Positions 52,310 to 62,768 of a stretch of DNA of 64,000 bases are shown in pieces. A program made the translations under genes and the position numbers. The notes beneath the pieces are model-generated. The model had not been told where the DNA came from. It made no database searches and saw only the letters and a program-made list of their open reading frames with translations. Position 1 is the first letter of the stretch. Each line of letters starts with the position of its first letter. Origin of the DNA: Diphasiastrum complanatum (Eukaryota > Streptophyta > Lycopodiopsida > Lycopodiales > Lycopodiaceae); NCBI GenBank assembly GCA_029204225.1, contig CM055101.1, positions 1,227,844 through 1,291,843 of the forward strand. Direction: 5' to 3'.

Positions 52310-52560
52310 ATGAGTGGGTCCTTCAGGGAGAAGGTAAATTCCATTCTTAATAGTGAAGAAATATAAAAGTGGATTTCGCTATACAAAGAGGCCAAGCTAT
52401 GAGTCAACATTTATGAGCTTGAAGACATTATAACTACAACCAAGGAAGGAAAACTTGTTCAAATTCACTCCGATTTGGAAGAGGCATTGAATACTTTTTT
52501 CAAAGTACTGCAATCCAAAAAGAGCTTACCACCTTGGACTATCAACTTGCCAACATGAAC
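52310..52560 (+). pseudogene. CACTA transposase tail fragment (CACTA-4)
   Basis: The plus strand reads MSGSFREKVNSILNSEEI, stop, KWISLYKEAK, matching SESFREKVNKFCIL...KWILLYKEVARR of CACTA-1 at 46.0 kb. Only this piece is present. Confidence 0.6.
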
Positions 52561-52859
52561 ACAGCAAGAGTAATTAGCTTCGAACATCAAGCAAGATGAT
52601 GAGAAATTTTAATTATAGATATAAGTAAGGGAAAGATAAAATTGAGTTAAAATCATAGGTTCAGATTCAAATAAGCAAGTAGTAAAAAAAACAAATCAAA
52701 GTTGAATTGCTTTCATTTTACAAGTGAATGTTTTAAGAGGAAGATGACTTAGTAAAAGGGTGGTAGCCAAGGTAAATTTACATTTTTCATAAGGTTGATA
52801 AGAGTTCCCTTGTGATATCTTCAAATATTACGTGTTATATAATGGATCTTGGGATTCAA

Positions 52860-53620
52860 GGTGGACAATTAGGTAATATTAAAAAGGATGAAACATAGTA
52901 GGCTTTATAAGCTAAAAGCTTTTATTTATAGTAATGAAGAAGTTAAGAATGTTATGCAAATCGTATCTTTGGTTCTACCTCTTGATTTTTTTACAATATG
53001 CAACACAAGTTCATTTTCTAGGAAAAGAAAAGAAAAGTCATGATAAGACATTTGTGACATTGATTATTAATGACAATAGTATGCATACATGGATATACTT
53101 ACTCAAGAGCATGGAACAAGTGAAGGACAGATTCTTTAAGTTTAAATTTATGATGGAGAACCAACTCAACATCAAGATCAAAATATTGAGATTAAGAAAT
53201 ACAAGTGAGTAAAGTTGTAAATATTTTATCAGAATTTTGACAACACATGGTAATCGAAGACAAATCTCTTGCCCAAAGACTCCTCAACAAAATGAAATGG
53301 ATGAGAGACAAAATGTTTTACACTAACTTCATTTCAAATAGGCCAACATTTGCTCTACTTGATGGTAAGCTATCTTATGCAATTCTTTAAGGCGAAAAGC
53401 CTAATATTAAAGATCTCAAAGTGTTTTCATGCAGAAAGCTTGTTTGCCTTAAAACAATAGAACACTTGTATGGGCTCAAGCAAGCCCCAAGATATTTGAA
53501 TGCTCGATTCAAAAATTTCTAGCTTGGCCTTTAGTTCATTATGAGTAAGCATCATGCATTTTCTTAACATCACATTTCTACTATTACGTTGATGACACTG
53601 TTCAAGAAAGATAGTATGTT
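52860..53620 (+). pseudogene. Copia integrase joined to RT by deletion
   Basis: After RMKHSRLYKLKAF (pre-integrase), the frame 52,934-53,212 reads FVTLIINDNSMHTWIYLLKS, MEQVKDRFFKFKFMMENQLN, IKIKILRLRN, a copia integrase core in which RSDNGGE has become RLRNTSE. A second frame gives CPKTPQQNEMDERQN, the Glu region. At 53,470 the reading jumps to LYGLKQAPRYLNARFKNF, then YYVDDT, i.e. RT. The linker and RT N-terminus are deleted. Both integrase acids examined are altered or misplaced. Confidence 0.7.
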
Positions 53621-55428
53621 TGGTGATTTGATTCCGCTTCCTGATATTCTTCATATGCTTCTTATAGCTGAAATCTTTTAGAAAAATCTTCTCAAAAATC
53701 TTCTAACATGCTCCCACTATAATTTGGTGGTCCCTTGGCACATGTGTGTGTCTTTGATGTTGGCGGGCATGGCGATGTGGAACCATGAGGTTAAAAAGAA
53801 AGAAAGTGAAGGAGGTTTGAGAAAATATAGGGAGATGAGAAATGGTAAATCGAGGGAAAAAGTTTTGGAAATAAACCATGCACAGGAAAGGGGAGAAACA
53901 AAGAGGGTGTATGTACAAAAATATCTATAAAAATAAAAGAAAAAATTAAAAGGGAGAATCCAAAAGAACGGTGAAAAACAAGAAAAACAAAAGTGAGTCC
54001 ATGAATGTCTTATGTCAAACTTTTTATTTTTTTTTGTAGGATATAGATGATGGATCAACTGCTCATTAAGTCTGTTCAATCTATTTGCCCTTCTATCCTT
54101 AGCATCTCGATTTTCGTGGTGGGTTGCAATGACCAAATAGATAAACCTAGACCACAATGAGCTGCACATTAAGGATTGCACATGGATTGGGCCTACTGTC
54201 GGGTGCATGTTTCCCATGAAGCACGTCGTATACCATCATTCCAACCTCACTATGTTGACAAAGAACATTGTTGATAAGTGATGGTAGGTCCGGTATAGCA
54301 TGATTTGATGTTCAATAGTCGTCGACTTGAATCTTTTATTGGGATTGAAACATGTTTCGTCAAAGTAGATATCCCGTTTGGTATCCATCTTTGCCTCACT
54401 TAGAAGAGTCTCCACATTGTAATAGGTTTCTAGGACAATGGGATCTGGAGTGTTAGCCGTGTCAGTCAGGAATCGGTTGAGGGCCCTTTTTAAGAATCTC
54501 ACAATCTCTCCAAGAAACTAAGTGTCAATGCATTCTCTCCCTCATACAAGTAGAAATCTGACCTCCCATAGATGCAATATGTTGGGACACTTTCTTCTCT
54601 CCTCCTAATTTGATTGGTTTAGTGACATAAGGATCCTCAAATTTGGTTGGCCCAATTTCATGGATCTCTCACTTTTGATTGGTCACATGATTTCATGACA
54701 ACACATATGGAAGTGTCATTAACCCTCTATTATCATGCCATGTTGAAGAAGCCTAAGCTACCTCGAGCTACATCACTTGCCAAAACTGGCCTAACTGCCT
54801 ACTAACATGTGTGCATGGACTAAAAAGTTCAAAATACTCCTAAACTCAACATAGAACACTTTTACCATTTTCTACACCATTTTGATATGGATTGAATTAG
54901 GTGGGAATAAATCTTTAATCTTAACCTTATGTCCAAAGATGTCTGTATAGTTCAACCTAATCTTGGTTTGAATACTAAAATCTAATGTAGGTTAATTGGG
55001 TGAAGAAATTTTGTTAATAAAAGTTTTGCGTTTCTAGGATCAACAAGAATGTGAGCAATTGAAACTCTTGGAGTTTGAAATCATAAACCTTTTTTTACTT
55101 CAAGCATGCAAATGACCACCATATAATCATCTAAATTTAGAATATTATAATAAAGTATCTTTTTTGCATGTGAATATTAAATAAAAGATGGATACTATGG
55201 CACCAATAAACATAGAGTTTTTTTGAAATCAGCGTATTCTCCTTGATACATAAGGCGTGGCTCATCTCGAATTTATTATTGGCGCCAACATTTTCATTCT
55301 AAGGTTTCAATTTAAATAAACTTTTAGCACCAAATTAGATTAAACGAAGCGCATATAACTGAAAACATCAGAACACAGGCCACGTACAATCTAGAATTGG
55401 CATGCAGAGATCGACTTTAGGGGATTCA
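53621..55428. other. No gene recognised
   Basis: About 1.8 kb, AT-rich. The minus frame at 54,236-54,502 (MRFLKRALNRFLTDTANTPD) has no motif I recognise. The sequence before 55,429 would include the promoter of the dioxygenase gene, but no TATA box or other signal is clear. Confidence 0.4.
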
Positions 55429-55650
55429 ATGGCAGCATTAGTAAGCAGTTCAGTTGGTGGCGATAAGATGTCTGCCCAGAAGCACACTACTAATCTTCTT
55501 CGTATGAATTCCGTGAGTCTATATTTTTGCTATATTCAATCGCTCGTTGTGTTCCAATTTATATATTGTTCATTATAATGCACATTGTTTGTTGATAAAT
55601 TCGTCTTTCTTTTGTTGGGTTTTAGATTCGGTGTCTAATTTGCTGGAGCC

Positions 55651-55749
<99 letters not shown>

Positions 55750-57240
55750 AAAGCATATAAGCTCTTACAGATTTCTGAATATTTGATAAATGTTCGTTGT
55801 AAGTGCAGTTGAGATCCTTTTCTAAGGAGCTTACCCTTCTGGTTATCCACTTTGCCCAACACAATCGTTTGGCTTTGACGTTGATCAATGCTCAATACAT
55901 ATAGTTGGCATATGGTGAGATTCGGGTTTATACACGTTGGGTTGCGTAAAGGCTCTTGTTGACTAGACATTCCTGTATAATTTTTTTTAAGCCGAGCTAC
56001 AGAACCGAGTGTCATTTTCTAAGGAGCTTACCCTTCTGGGAAATCTCTCTCTCGATCTCTTGATCTCTCTCGCTTTTGGTTGATTTTGCTCTCGTGCGCG
56101 CATACATATCACTGACGGCGGAGAAACTATGACACTAATGCTCTACAACTAAAGATACTGCTAGCTAGTCCGCTGCTATTGCTCAAAAAACTACTCCGCC
56201 GCCCACTGCATCTAACAACATTTTGGGCTTCTGCTGCATAGTGTTAGTTGGTTGCTCTTATTGTATATTCAATGTTAGCATGGATAGTGCCAAGGTTCAC
56301 GTTCAGGTTGCATGTTTACACTTGTTTTTGTAATGCTCGTTCACAGCAGGTATGTGTTGATAGTTGGTTGTAACTTGTATATTTCGTAGCTATTTGGGAG
56401 TGTGTACGCGCACCTGGGAGGTCATTGCTTGGTAGTGTGGGATAATGATTGAACCAGAGTGTGGGTTTTTTTAAACTTGCTGTTTCACGATCCGTCACTT
56501 ACTCTATATTAATTTCTCTTGTCTTTGGTTTCTTTTCTATATTTCTCTTGTCAGAGGAAGTTTCACTTTCGTAATTGGTGAGAACATGTTTTTGAGTCAA
56601 AAGATGGTTTGATGCAAAACCCATGCAAGCAACACACATCGCTTTCTTTCCTTCATAACTTCACGTAGTCTTGCCAGCATTGTTCTAACATGGACACAGC
56701 AACCTATAAATGGACTGATACTGAATGTTTGATCAATTATGATATTTCAGTTATAAAAGCTTTTTCTAGTTAAGACGTTCTAATTATGTTTTCAATGAAT
56801 GTAGAAAGAGTCGGAACCTTGGGAGTACAATGCAAACGATGAGGTTCACCGACTTACGCACAAGTTTAGTCCCAATCGTCCAGTGCCACAGGAACACATC
56901 CACGATATTCACACTCAACAAGCAACTACTAAGATTAGTTTTGCTTGTACCTATTGGAAAGGATATGAAAAGAGCAAATTCAAGCTGAATTTAATAACTA
57001 TGCAAGTTTTGACTGTCAGAGCTAGGAGTGCTGATGTGGAAGCTTGATGTAGACGAATGGGAAACGAGCACTGTGCTAGAAACAATCAAGATGGATCGTG
57101 GGTACAAATACTGGGTATTGTCCTCGCTTAAATTGATTCAGTTGGTTTGGACTCTGGAGCTTCTCAATGATGTGTGGCACTAGGAGGTTATGACTGTCTG
57201 CCTCAAAGACATGGAAGATTTCGAAGAAAAAGTGTTGAGG
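55429..57240 (+). pseudogene. Acireductone dioxygenase gene, 5' half only
   Basis: Four exons fit together. Exon 1 (55,429-55,512, 28 codons, MAALVSSSVGGDKMSAQKHT...) ends at a consensus donor GTGAGT. After a 1.29-kb intron, TGAATGTAG precedes exon 2 (56,805-56,904): KESEPWEYNANDEVHRLTHK, then FSPNRPVPQEHIH. Exon 3 (57,020-57,114) follows GACTGTCAG: ELGVLMWKLDVDEWETS, then KMDRGYKYW. A 69-bp GT...AG intron leads to exon 4 (57,184-57,240): EVMTVCLKDMEDFEEKV. Spacing matches acireductone dioxygenase (cupin; methionine salvage, cytosolic, Fe/Ni-dependent) residue for residue across these exons. The metal-binding HxH...E half is absent after 57,240, and the exon 2 donor reads ATATTC, not GT. So it is a fragment or pseudogene. 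Confidence 0.75.
55654..55750. repeat. (GA)n microsatellite in intron 1 of the dioxygenase gene
   Basis: About 97 bases of nearly pure GA. It gives the spurious Arg-Glu and Ser-Leu frames on the two strands. Confidence 0.97.
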
Positions 57241-57253
57241 GGGCACAACGATG

Positions 57254-57280
57254 GGTGCTCGATGCTGGGCATCGAGCACC
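57254..57280. repeat. Perfect 12-base-arm hairpin
   Basis: GGTGCTCGATGC, three-base loop TGG, then GCATCGAGCACC. It sits 14 bases beyond the last recognisable dioxygenase codon, exactly where the gene is lost, and may mark the break. It could also work as a strong RNA hairpin. Confidence 0.85.
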
Positions 57281-58131
57281 GGGTGCATGACACATATGCA
57301 GGGTCGATCATTTTTTATTCATGGAGTGCATCTGGCACACAAATATATGTACATAGCATATGAATGGAAAACATGCTTTTTGTGTGATCTTGCGAGTGAT
57401 ATCGTGTTCTTGATTCTGGAATGTTCTCTGCTTGCTTACGTTCTGATTGTTTATGATTATGTCCGATAGATAATTGGATCCTATTTCTATTTTGCTGTAA
57501 GTAAATCATCAAAGGTTATGGGCCCAATCGCGTGAAGGGAGGAAAAGGATCATGTCAATCATTCGGTACTCAGGACGTGATCATCCTCATCGGTGTGAGC
57601 TGACTCGTGCTGTCAGGACTAACATCATATCTAGAATCTCGAAGGACGGTTGTACTCGAGAAAGATCCAGAATGGTTGGAGAAGGATCCATGGAGATAAA
57701 GATGGTGGTGGTTTGCTAGCCTTCTATTATAGCAAAATTCGTGCTTTCTTAGCATTTAAATTGATGTACATTACAATTAATCAACGATCAATCTTGAATC
57801 CAACTCCCAAGTCCCACCTATTGTCTTGATTCATATGTAACTCCCAAGTCCCACCTAATGTACAATCCATACTGTGTACTAAAGGGTTGGCATGGGAAGC
57901 AATGCTAACCATGGATTCTACTAATTATAGGTATGCCAAAATGCATAGAAAACATAGGACCACAAATATTAGAGCAAAATCAAATATTCCAAGGCAAGAG
58001 TAGACATTGAGTTCAGTTATAGTAGCTCTTTCTTAAGTAGTCATCAAGATTTGGGGTTGGGGTTAGGGTTAGGCTTTCAGCAAAGCACTAAGGATCTTTG
58101 ATGCTAGCACTGACTCCCAGGCTTAGGAGTG
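57281..58131. other. No gene recognised
   Basis: No further dioxygenase exon found. CAACTCCCAAGTCCCACCTA occurs twice (57,800 and 57,837). Confidence 0.5.
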
Positions 58132-58134
58132 AGC

Positions 58135-59380
58135 ATGGACTATCGACTGAATATGCCTAGTGGAGTTGGAAGCTGAAAATACTGCTTAGGGAGAGAGGCT
58201 TGTGGTGCGTGGTTGCAGGAACAGAGACAATTGAGCTGGATCAGGAGGGTTGCATGAAGAACGACGTGCAAGCAGAGGTGGTGAGAACCAGGGAAGCAAA
58301 GGCTAACATGATGATCTGCATGTCGCTTGGCGATGCAGCCATCTTGCACGTCAGAGACCAAGAAACAGCCAAGGGTGTCTGGGATACTGTGCTATAGGCC
58401 AGCTATCAAGCCAAGGGATTTCGAGCATCCTCATGCTTCAGAGGCTGTTAGGAAGCACCAAGATGAATGATAGAGAGTCGATGAGAGAACATATTGAAAG
58501 AATCAAGAACATTGGGCGTCAAGTAGAGCCCGCTAGAACGAAGATTGACAAGCAGCAGTTGATCACTAGCCGGCCACCAAGCTATGATGCCTTGGTGATG
58601 ATGCTTGATGGATTCGAAGATAGGATGGATATGGACTTCATTAGTAGGAGGCTCTTGTAGGCGGAAGGGAGGCGCAAGATCAATTTGACCCAAGACGAAG
58701 TGGCGCTACTCACCGGTTTCAAGAAAATCGGATTCAAAGGACCAAAGTAGGTGCAGACGATAGAAAAAGGACAATCCAGCCAGCCATGGAAGGAAGGAAA
58801 GAAGAAAGAGTTGCAAGACAGGTCGGACAAGAAGTGTTTCTACTGCGATAAACCTGGACATTTCGCTCGAGAATGCAACAAAAAGTGAGACGATCTCAAG
58901 AGAAAGGATGCGGAGCAGGCGAACATCGTTGAGGAAGATGAAGAAAAGTCTGATGCTTTCGCCATGATGGTAGATGAAAACTAGAGTTCCATGAAGGAAT
59001 CTGACAATACGTCAGGAGGATACTCGTCAGGCAGAAGCTCAATCGAGCCGGTCCACGTGAAGCCAAGAACCAAATAACATCATAGCATTGATGATCCATA
59101 TTGGTACCTAGATTCCGCGGCAACCTCGCACATGACCAACAATCGAACATCATTCATTACCTACGAGATGCTTGCAGGGAAGGAGATCATGATGGGTGAC
59201 AGTGGGAGAATTGACGCAATTGGACAGGGGAGGAGCACAATGCTCAGAAACAGTCTATATGTACCAAACTTGGCAAAGAACTTGATATCAATAGCGTGCA
59301 TCACTGATGTTGGACTGGATGTGCTATTCGAGAAAGATGAAAGATGGGTGCAGCATTCAAAGAGAGGGAGAGCATAGGAG
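58135..59380 (+). pseudogene. Copia Gag and protease relic
   Basis: Gag is read from 58,135: LSTEYA, stop, WSWKLKILLRERGLW, then EGCMKNDVQAEV and ETAKGVWDTVL. After a frame change near 58,430: LMLQRLLGSTKMNDRESMRE, PPSYDALVMMLDGFEDRMDM, the intact CCHC knuckle CFYCDKPGHFARECNKK (58,835-58,885), an acidic linker, then the protease YWYLDSAATSHMTNNRTSF (59,100-59,155) with the catalytic Asp kept, and LYVPNLAKNLISIACITDVG. Stops (TAG, TAA, TGA) fall after VL, LL, GPK, NKK, DEN and RTK. It breaks off near 59,380; no integrase or RT follows. Confidence 0.85.
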
Positions 59381-59700
59381 GGCTATATTCAATGTAATGG
59401 TCTTGCCTCATCATCTGAAGATGAGGAATGTGAACTCGCCATTTGCATCGGTTCACCTTGGCAACTAACAATGGATGGAAAACATAATTAAAAATGATCA
59501 GCAATACCTCAGACAAACTAATTGAATGCATTGAGACGAATACAAGACATTTATATAATAACTAAATTTGAGTCTAGTGCAACTAGTCTCTCGAAATTAG
59601 CAATACAAGATAAATTAAACCAAATTTTAAGATCATTCTAATTAAATCCCCACTCATATATATTTGCAACAAGGCCAACTACAATTCTATGATCCATGCT
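59381..59700. other. No gene recognised
   Basis: AT-rich sequence after the copia protease relic. ACAAGGCCAACTACAAT at 59,668 recurs as ACAAGGCCAACTGCAAT at 59,713, inside the hairpin. Confidence 0.5.
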
Positions 59701-59859
59701 CATTGGTTTGTGACAAGGCCAACTGCAATCTTGTGAAGAGCGGGATTAGTCATGTACTGATGCACATAGGCATGGATGGGATGGCGCCTAGATATGCAAT
59801 CCATGCCTATGTGCATCATTACATGGCTAGCCTTGCTCTTCAGTTATCTCAAACCAATG
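59701..59859 (+). ncRNA. miRNA-precursor-like hairpin (candidate)
   Basis: Arms 59,733-59,777 and 59,799-59,843 (45 bases each) pair around a 21-base loop. Starting from the loop, 20 consecutive base pairs (arm TGATGCACATAGGCATGGAT) are perfect, then one mismatch, six pairs, and a further stretch with four positions that are G:U on a plus-strand RNA, and two mismatches. Beyond an asymmetric loop of 19 and 3 bases, an outer stem 59,701-59,713 with 59,847-59,859 pairs 12 of 13. In a minus-strand RNA the four wobbles would be A:C mismatches, so the plus strand is favoured. No known miRNA sequence is recognised. A MITE is the alternative. Confidence 0.5.
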
Positions 59860-60096
59860 AAAACTTAGATTGGCATATTGTTCTACTTTTGTGTCCAATT
59901 GAGAGGTTGCATGAGGGGGGCGTGTTAAGGGTTCAAGGTTCAATACTCTTAAACTAATGAAAACAACAAGGATCTACATGATCAACTTGATATGAATATA
60001 ATTTTGTATAAACAATTGCAAAGGAGTACGTCATTGAGGTGTTGAAGGTGTAATTGATCAATTCTGCTTTGCTTTTGGATCTTTGTACATAGGCGA

Positions 60097-60160
60097 AATA
60101 TGTGGATCTGTTTAAGGCAGTATACCATCTCTTATTCCCAGGTGCATTCCGACCTCTGCT
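60097..60160. repeat. Small foldback repeat, copy 2
   Basis: AATATGTGGATCTG, GCAGTATACCATCTCTTATT and CCAGGTGCATTCCGACCTCT match the consensus of copies at 51,640 and 60,391. The left inverted arm is not preserved here. Confidence 0.55.
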
Positions 60161-60390
60161 CATACATTTTTACAATTTATAAACATATTATATGCTACAA
60201 TGTATACCTCTGCTCATAAATTTTTACGTAAATGTTTATCTCCTATCTTTTGTTGTTGATGCACGTTCTGTAGTATAGGAATACATTCAATTTTATTTTA
60301 CATTAGGATTTATGAAAATATATCTACCCATTTTAGAAACAAATCTCTGCATTTATTGATGAATCTGTTGATAATGGATGGGAATCAGTA

Positions 60391-60460
60391 GAGGTCGGAA
60401 CAGAGCTCGGAATGTGTGGATCTGACCACCTCTTATTCCAAGGTGCATTCTGACATCTGC
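60391..60460. repeat. Small foldback repeat, copy 3
   Basis: GAGGTCGGAACAGAGCTCGG opens it and CCAAGGTGCATTCTGACATC closes it, the two ends being imperfect inverted repeats (about 14 of 20). The centre reads TGTGGATCTGACCACCTCTT. Confidence 0.6.
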
Positions 60461-60567
60461 TCTTATAGTTTTACTTTTCAGAAATAGATATCTAGTAAAC
60501 ATTGGCAATCTGTGTTTGAACAATGCTAGAGTATTATCAGCTGATATATCAAGATTACAAAGTTCTC

Positions 60568-60570
<3 letters not shown>

Positions 60571-60645
<75 letters not shown>
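60571..60645. repeat. (AG)n microsatellite
   Basis: About 75 bases of pure AG. The Ser-Leu frame on the opposite strand is an artefact of it. Confidence 0.97.
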
Positions 60646-60647
<2 letters not shown>

Positions 60648-61257
60648 TTCCAACAACTTGCAATCATTACTTGAATTATTGGAGAGACAATAATTGAGAA
60701 TTGATTGGGATGGATATTCTGAGGTATGTATTATGGTTTCAACATATATTTTGACTTTCCCACATTCATTTGGTGACACTTTGGCATCAAGATATACTTT
60801 AACTTCACTACAGTCATGTGGTCTAACTTTCACTCTCATCATATTTCTCAGATAACTGAATTATCTTCATTGGATGCAGGTATCACAGTTTCAATCCCAT
60901 GCATCGTAGTCATATAGTCTGATTGCGACGTCAATGGCTAGAGGATGACTCAGCTGGATCTATTTATAATTAGGTATATTTCAATAATCCAATTTGTAAC
61001 ATATTTCTATACTTGGAACATTTATGTATAAATATATATTCATTGAATTTAAATTTCCTTCATCAATTTTCAAGTGCTTAAAATGCAACTCAAATAAATT
61101 TCGTAAATTTTATTATTAACAATAATGGACAATGGTTTTGCTTACCAACTTCATAAGAAGTGGTGCAAAAGACTCCTGGGGTCGGATGGAGTCCATTTTT
61201 AGGACAGAATGGAGCTAGTAAACTAGTTGCATTATGTCCTAAATGTTTTTTTTATAT

Positions 61258-61590
61258 TTTTAAACCCTCGGAATAATCCTCGGAACAAGGTGCCATTTTG
61301 ATAGTGATATACCAAAGAATTGCTCTTGGTATATTCCTCGAAAATGACATGTCACCAATAGCTTTTTGGGAGGGATATACCGAGGGCCCTTGGTATATCC
61401 CTCGATATACCCGTGCCATAAACAATGCAAAAACGAGGTGACGAAGCCTCGATCACCGAGGCAATTAGCAAGAATCTTGTTCCGAGGCATACTTCATGGT
61501 GTATACCGAGGTTTTCAGTCTTTTGTCACAAAAGAATTCTTCATAAAAGCCTCGGTAACAGGGTCAGAAATCCTCCAAAATGTTGTAGTG
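61258..61590. mobile_element. CACTA terminus with CCTCGG subterminal repeats
   Basis: The right end on the plus strand reads TGTTGTAGTG at 61,581-61,590, the complement of a CACTACAACA terminus. Inside are many copies of CCTCGG, CCGAGG and GGTATATCC/GGTATATTCC in both orientations, typical of the subterminal repeats that CACTA transposases bind. The other terminus was not found, so this is a single end or a truncated non-autonomous copy. Confidence 0.6.
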
Positions 61591-61599
61591 CAGTTCACC

Positions 61600-62760
61600 T
61601 CTGAAGTTTGTCGAGGGTGGCAAACCATTGCCCGATGAAGCATTTGTGCAGCAAACGTATGCCGCCTTGTCTCTTCGTGATAATCCCACCACACCTGAGG
61701 GCATGACGCTACTAGAAAAATTGATTGAAGATGACGATATGGGCGTGCAGATCACTCAGACGACACCACATCTAGCCCCAGTGAGAACCACACTATTAGC
61801 TGCTCCCACAGACCTCACAATGGCTACCAAGCCTTGGACACCTTTATCCAAGACACGGTAGTGGCCAAAACCTCTTTGGATAGCTGAGTGTTGGAGTTGG
61901 CCACAAATAACACACAACTATGAGCCGATATCCTACAGCTCCAGCAAGACCTGCTAATAGCTCAACAACACAAACAAGAAGGACAGAAAGAGATCTTGAA
62001 GCTACAAAAATATGAAGATGGCCTGTACCAGTACATTCAAAGCCTCTTCAAAGCAGTCATAGACACCTCCACGAAGGACCAAGAGCTTCAAGCCGAAGCT
62101 ACCCAATGGCTTGCCCCCCTCTAGACCCAATTACAAAATGGAAATACTCGCTTGAGAGCGGAGGTGCAAGCCTTACAGCAAGAAAAGGCCACGTGGATAG
62201 CTCAACCGGCAACTGCCAATCGGCCACTTACACAAGTAGAAATGGACCTCTATCGGTAGCAGGTGCAGGTCTACAGCCAAATGTTGAACAACTACCAGGC
62301 TGAATTCGACCGTTATCATGCAATTGCCAACCAAGAGCTGGCCTAGGCAAAGCATGCCCTCAAGGCATGTCAAAAATTTATAGAGCTCAACCAACTCCGG
62401 TGGTAATTCCACCTCCACCTACACTCAATGCTGCATAGGCCAACTCCAACCATGATAAGGGCAAACAAGTAGTGGGGGCCACAAGTCCAGATCACGACTC
62501 AAGTGCGCAGGATCTAGAGCACCAAGACACAATGGGAGCCGATACTCAAGGGCAGTACAGTGGCCCCGATTCGACATAACAAGCAGATCCGAGCTAGGCA
62601 CAAGCTTCCTCATCCCAAGGCTCGAAATTGATCTCCTCCAGCCATGCATTCTGAAAGCCAACAACGGTAGAGGATGAGGTCAACACCTACCTGGTGCAAT
62701 TTCCACACGAAGGCTCACGCGACGGGTGACAATTATCTGTCGCCATAAAGGAAATCAAGG
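61600..62760 (+). pseudogene. Coiled-coil ORF of an unidentified element
   Basis: An N-terminal segment (PDEAFVQQTYAALSLRDNPT) is followed after a frame change by a long helical, Gln-rich protein: VLELATNNTQL, DILQLQQDLLIAQQHKQEGQ, KEILKLQKYEDGLYQYIQSL, FKAVIDTSTKDQELQAEATQ, TQLQNGNTRLRAEVQALQQE, VQVYSQMLNNYQAEFDRYHA and IANQELA, stop, AKHALKACQK. Heptad-like spacing suggests a coiled coil. Several stops are TAG or TGA where Gln or Arg fits. The relic at 35.7-36.4 kb is similar. No protease, RT or integrase is present anywhere in this element. Confidence 0.55.
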
Positions 62761-62768
62761 GAAATGAG

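Larger units (their letters stand above)
59860..61257. other. No gene recognised; contains foldback repeats and a microsatellite
   Basis: AT-rich. TTGCATGAGGGGGGCGTGTT at 59,908 looks like a purine tract followed by an LTR start of the copia type (GAGGGGGG then TGTTAA), but no partner LTR is present. Foldback copies lie at 60,097 and 60,391. Confidence 0.45.

Noticed and set aside
55622-56015. Long Ser-Leu and Arg-Glu reading frames
   Set aside because: Translations of the (GA)n microsatellite; the same applies at 60,555-60,842 and 26,474-26,668.
57560-57720. Further acireductone dioxygenase exon (QDVIILIGVS, VGE phrases)
   Set aside because: A few residues recall the C-terminal part, but the frame breaks after ten codons and the metal ligands do not line up.
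58050-58078. Telomere-like GGGTTAGGGTTAGG
   Set aside because: Only two to three units, not the plant TTTAGGG form, and no longer array around it.
59660-59935. Copia RNase H end around the 59.7-kb hairpin
   Set aside because: None of the three plus frames gives RNase H motifs, so the hairpin is not explained by coding sequence, although a purine tract at 59,908 could belong to an old element.
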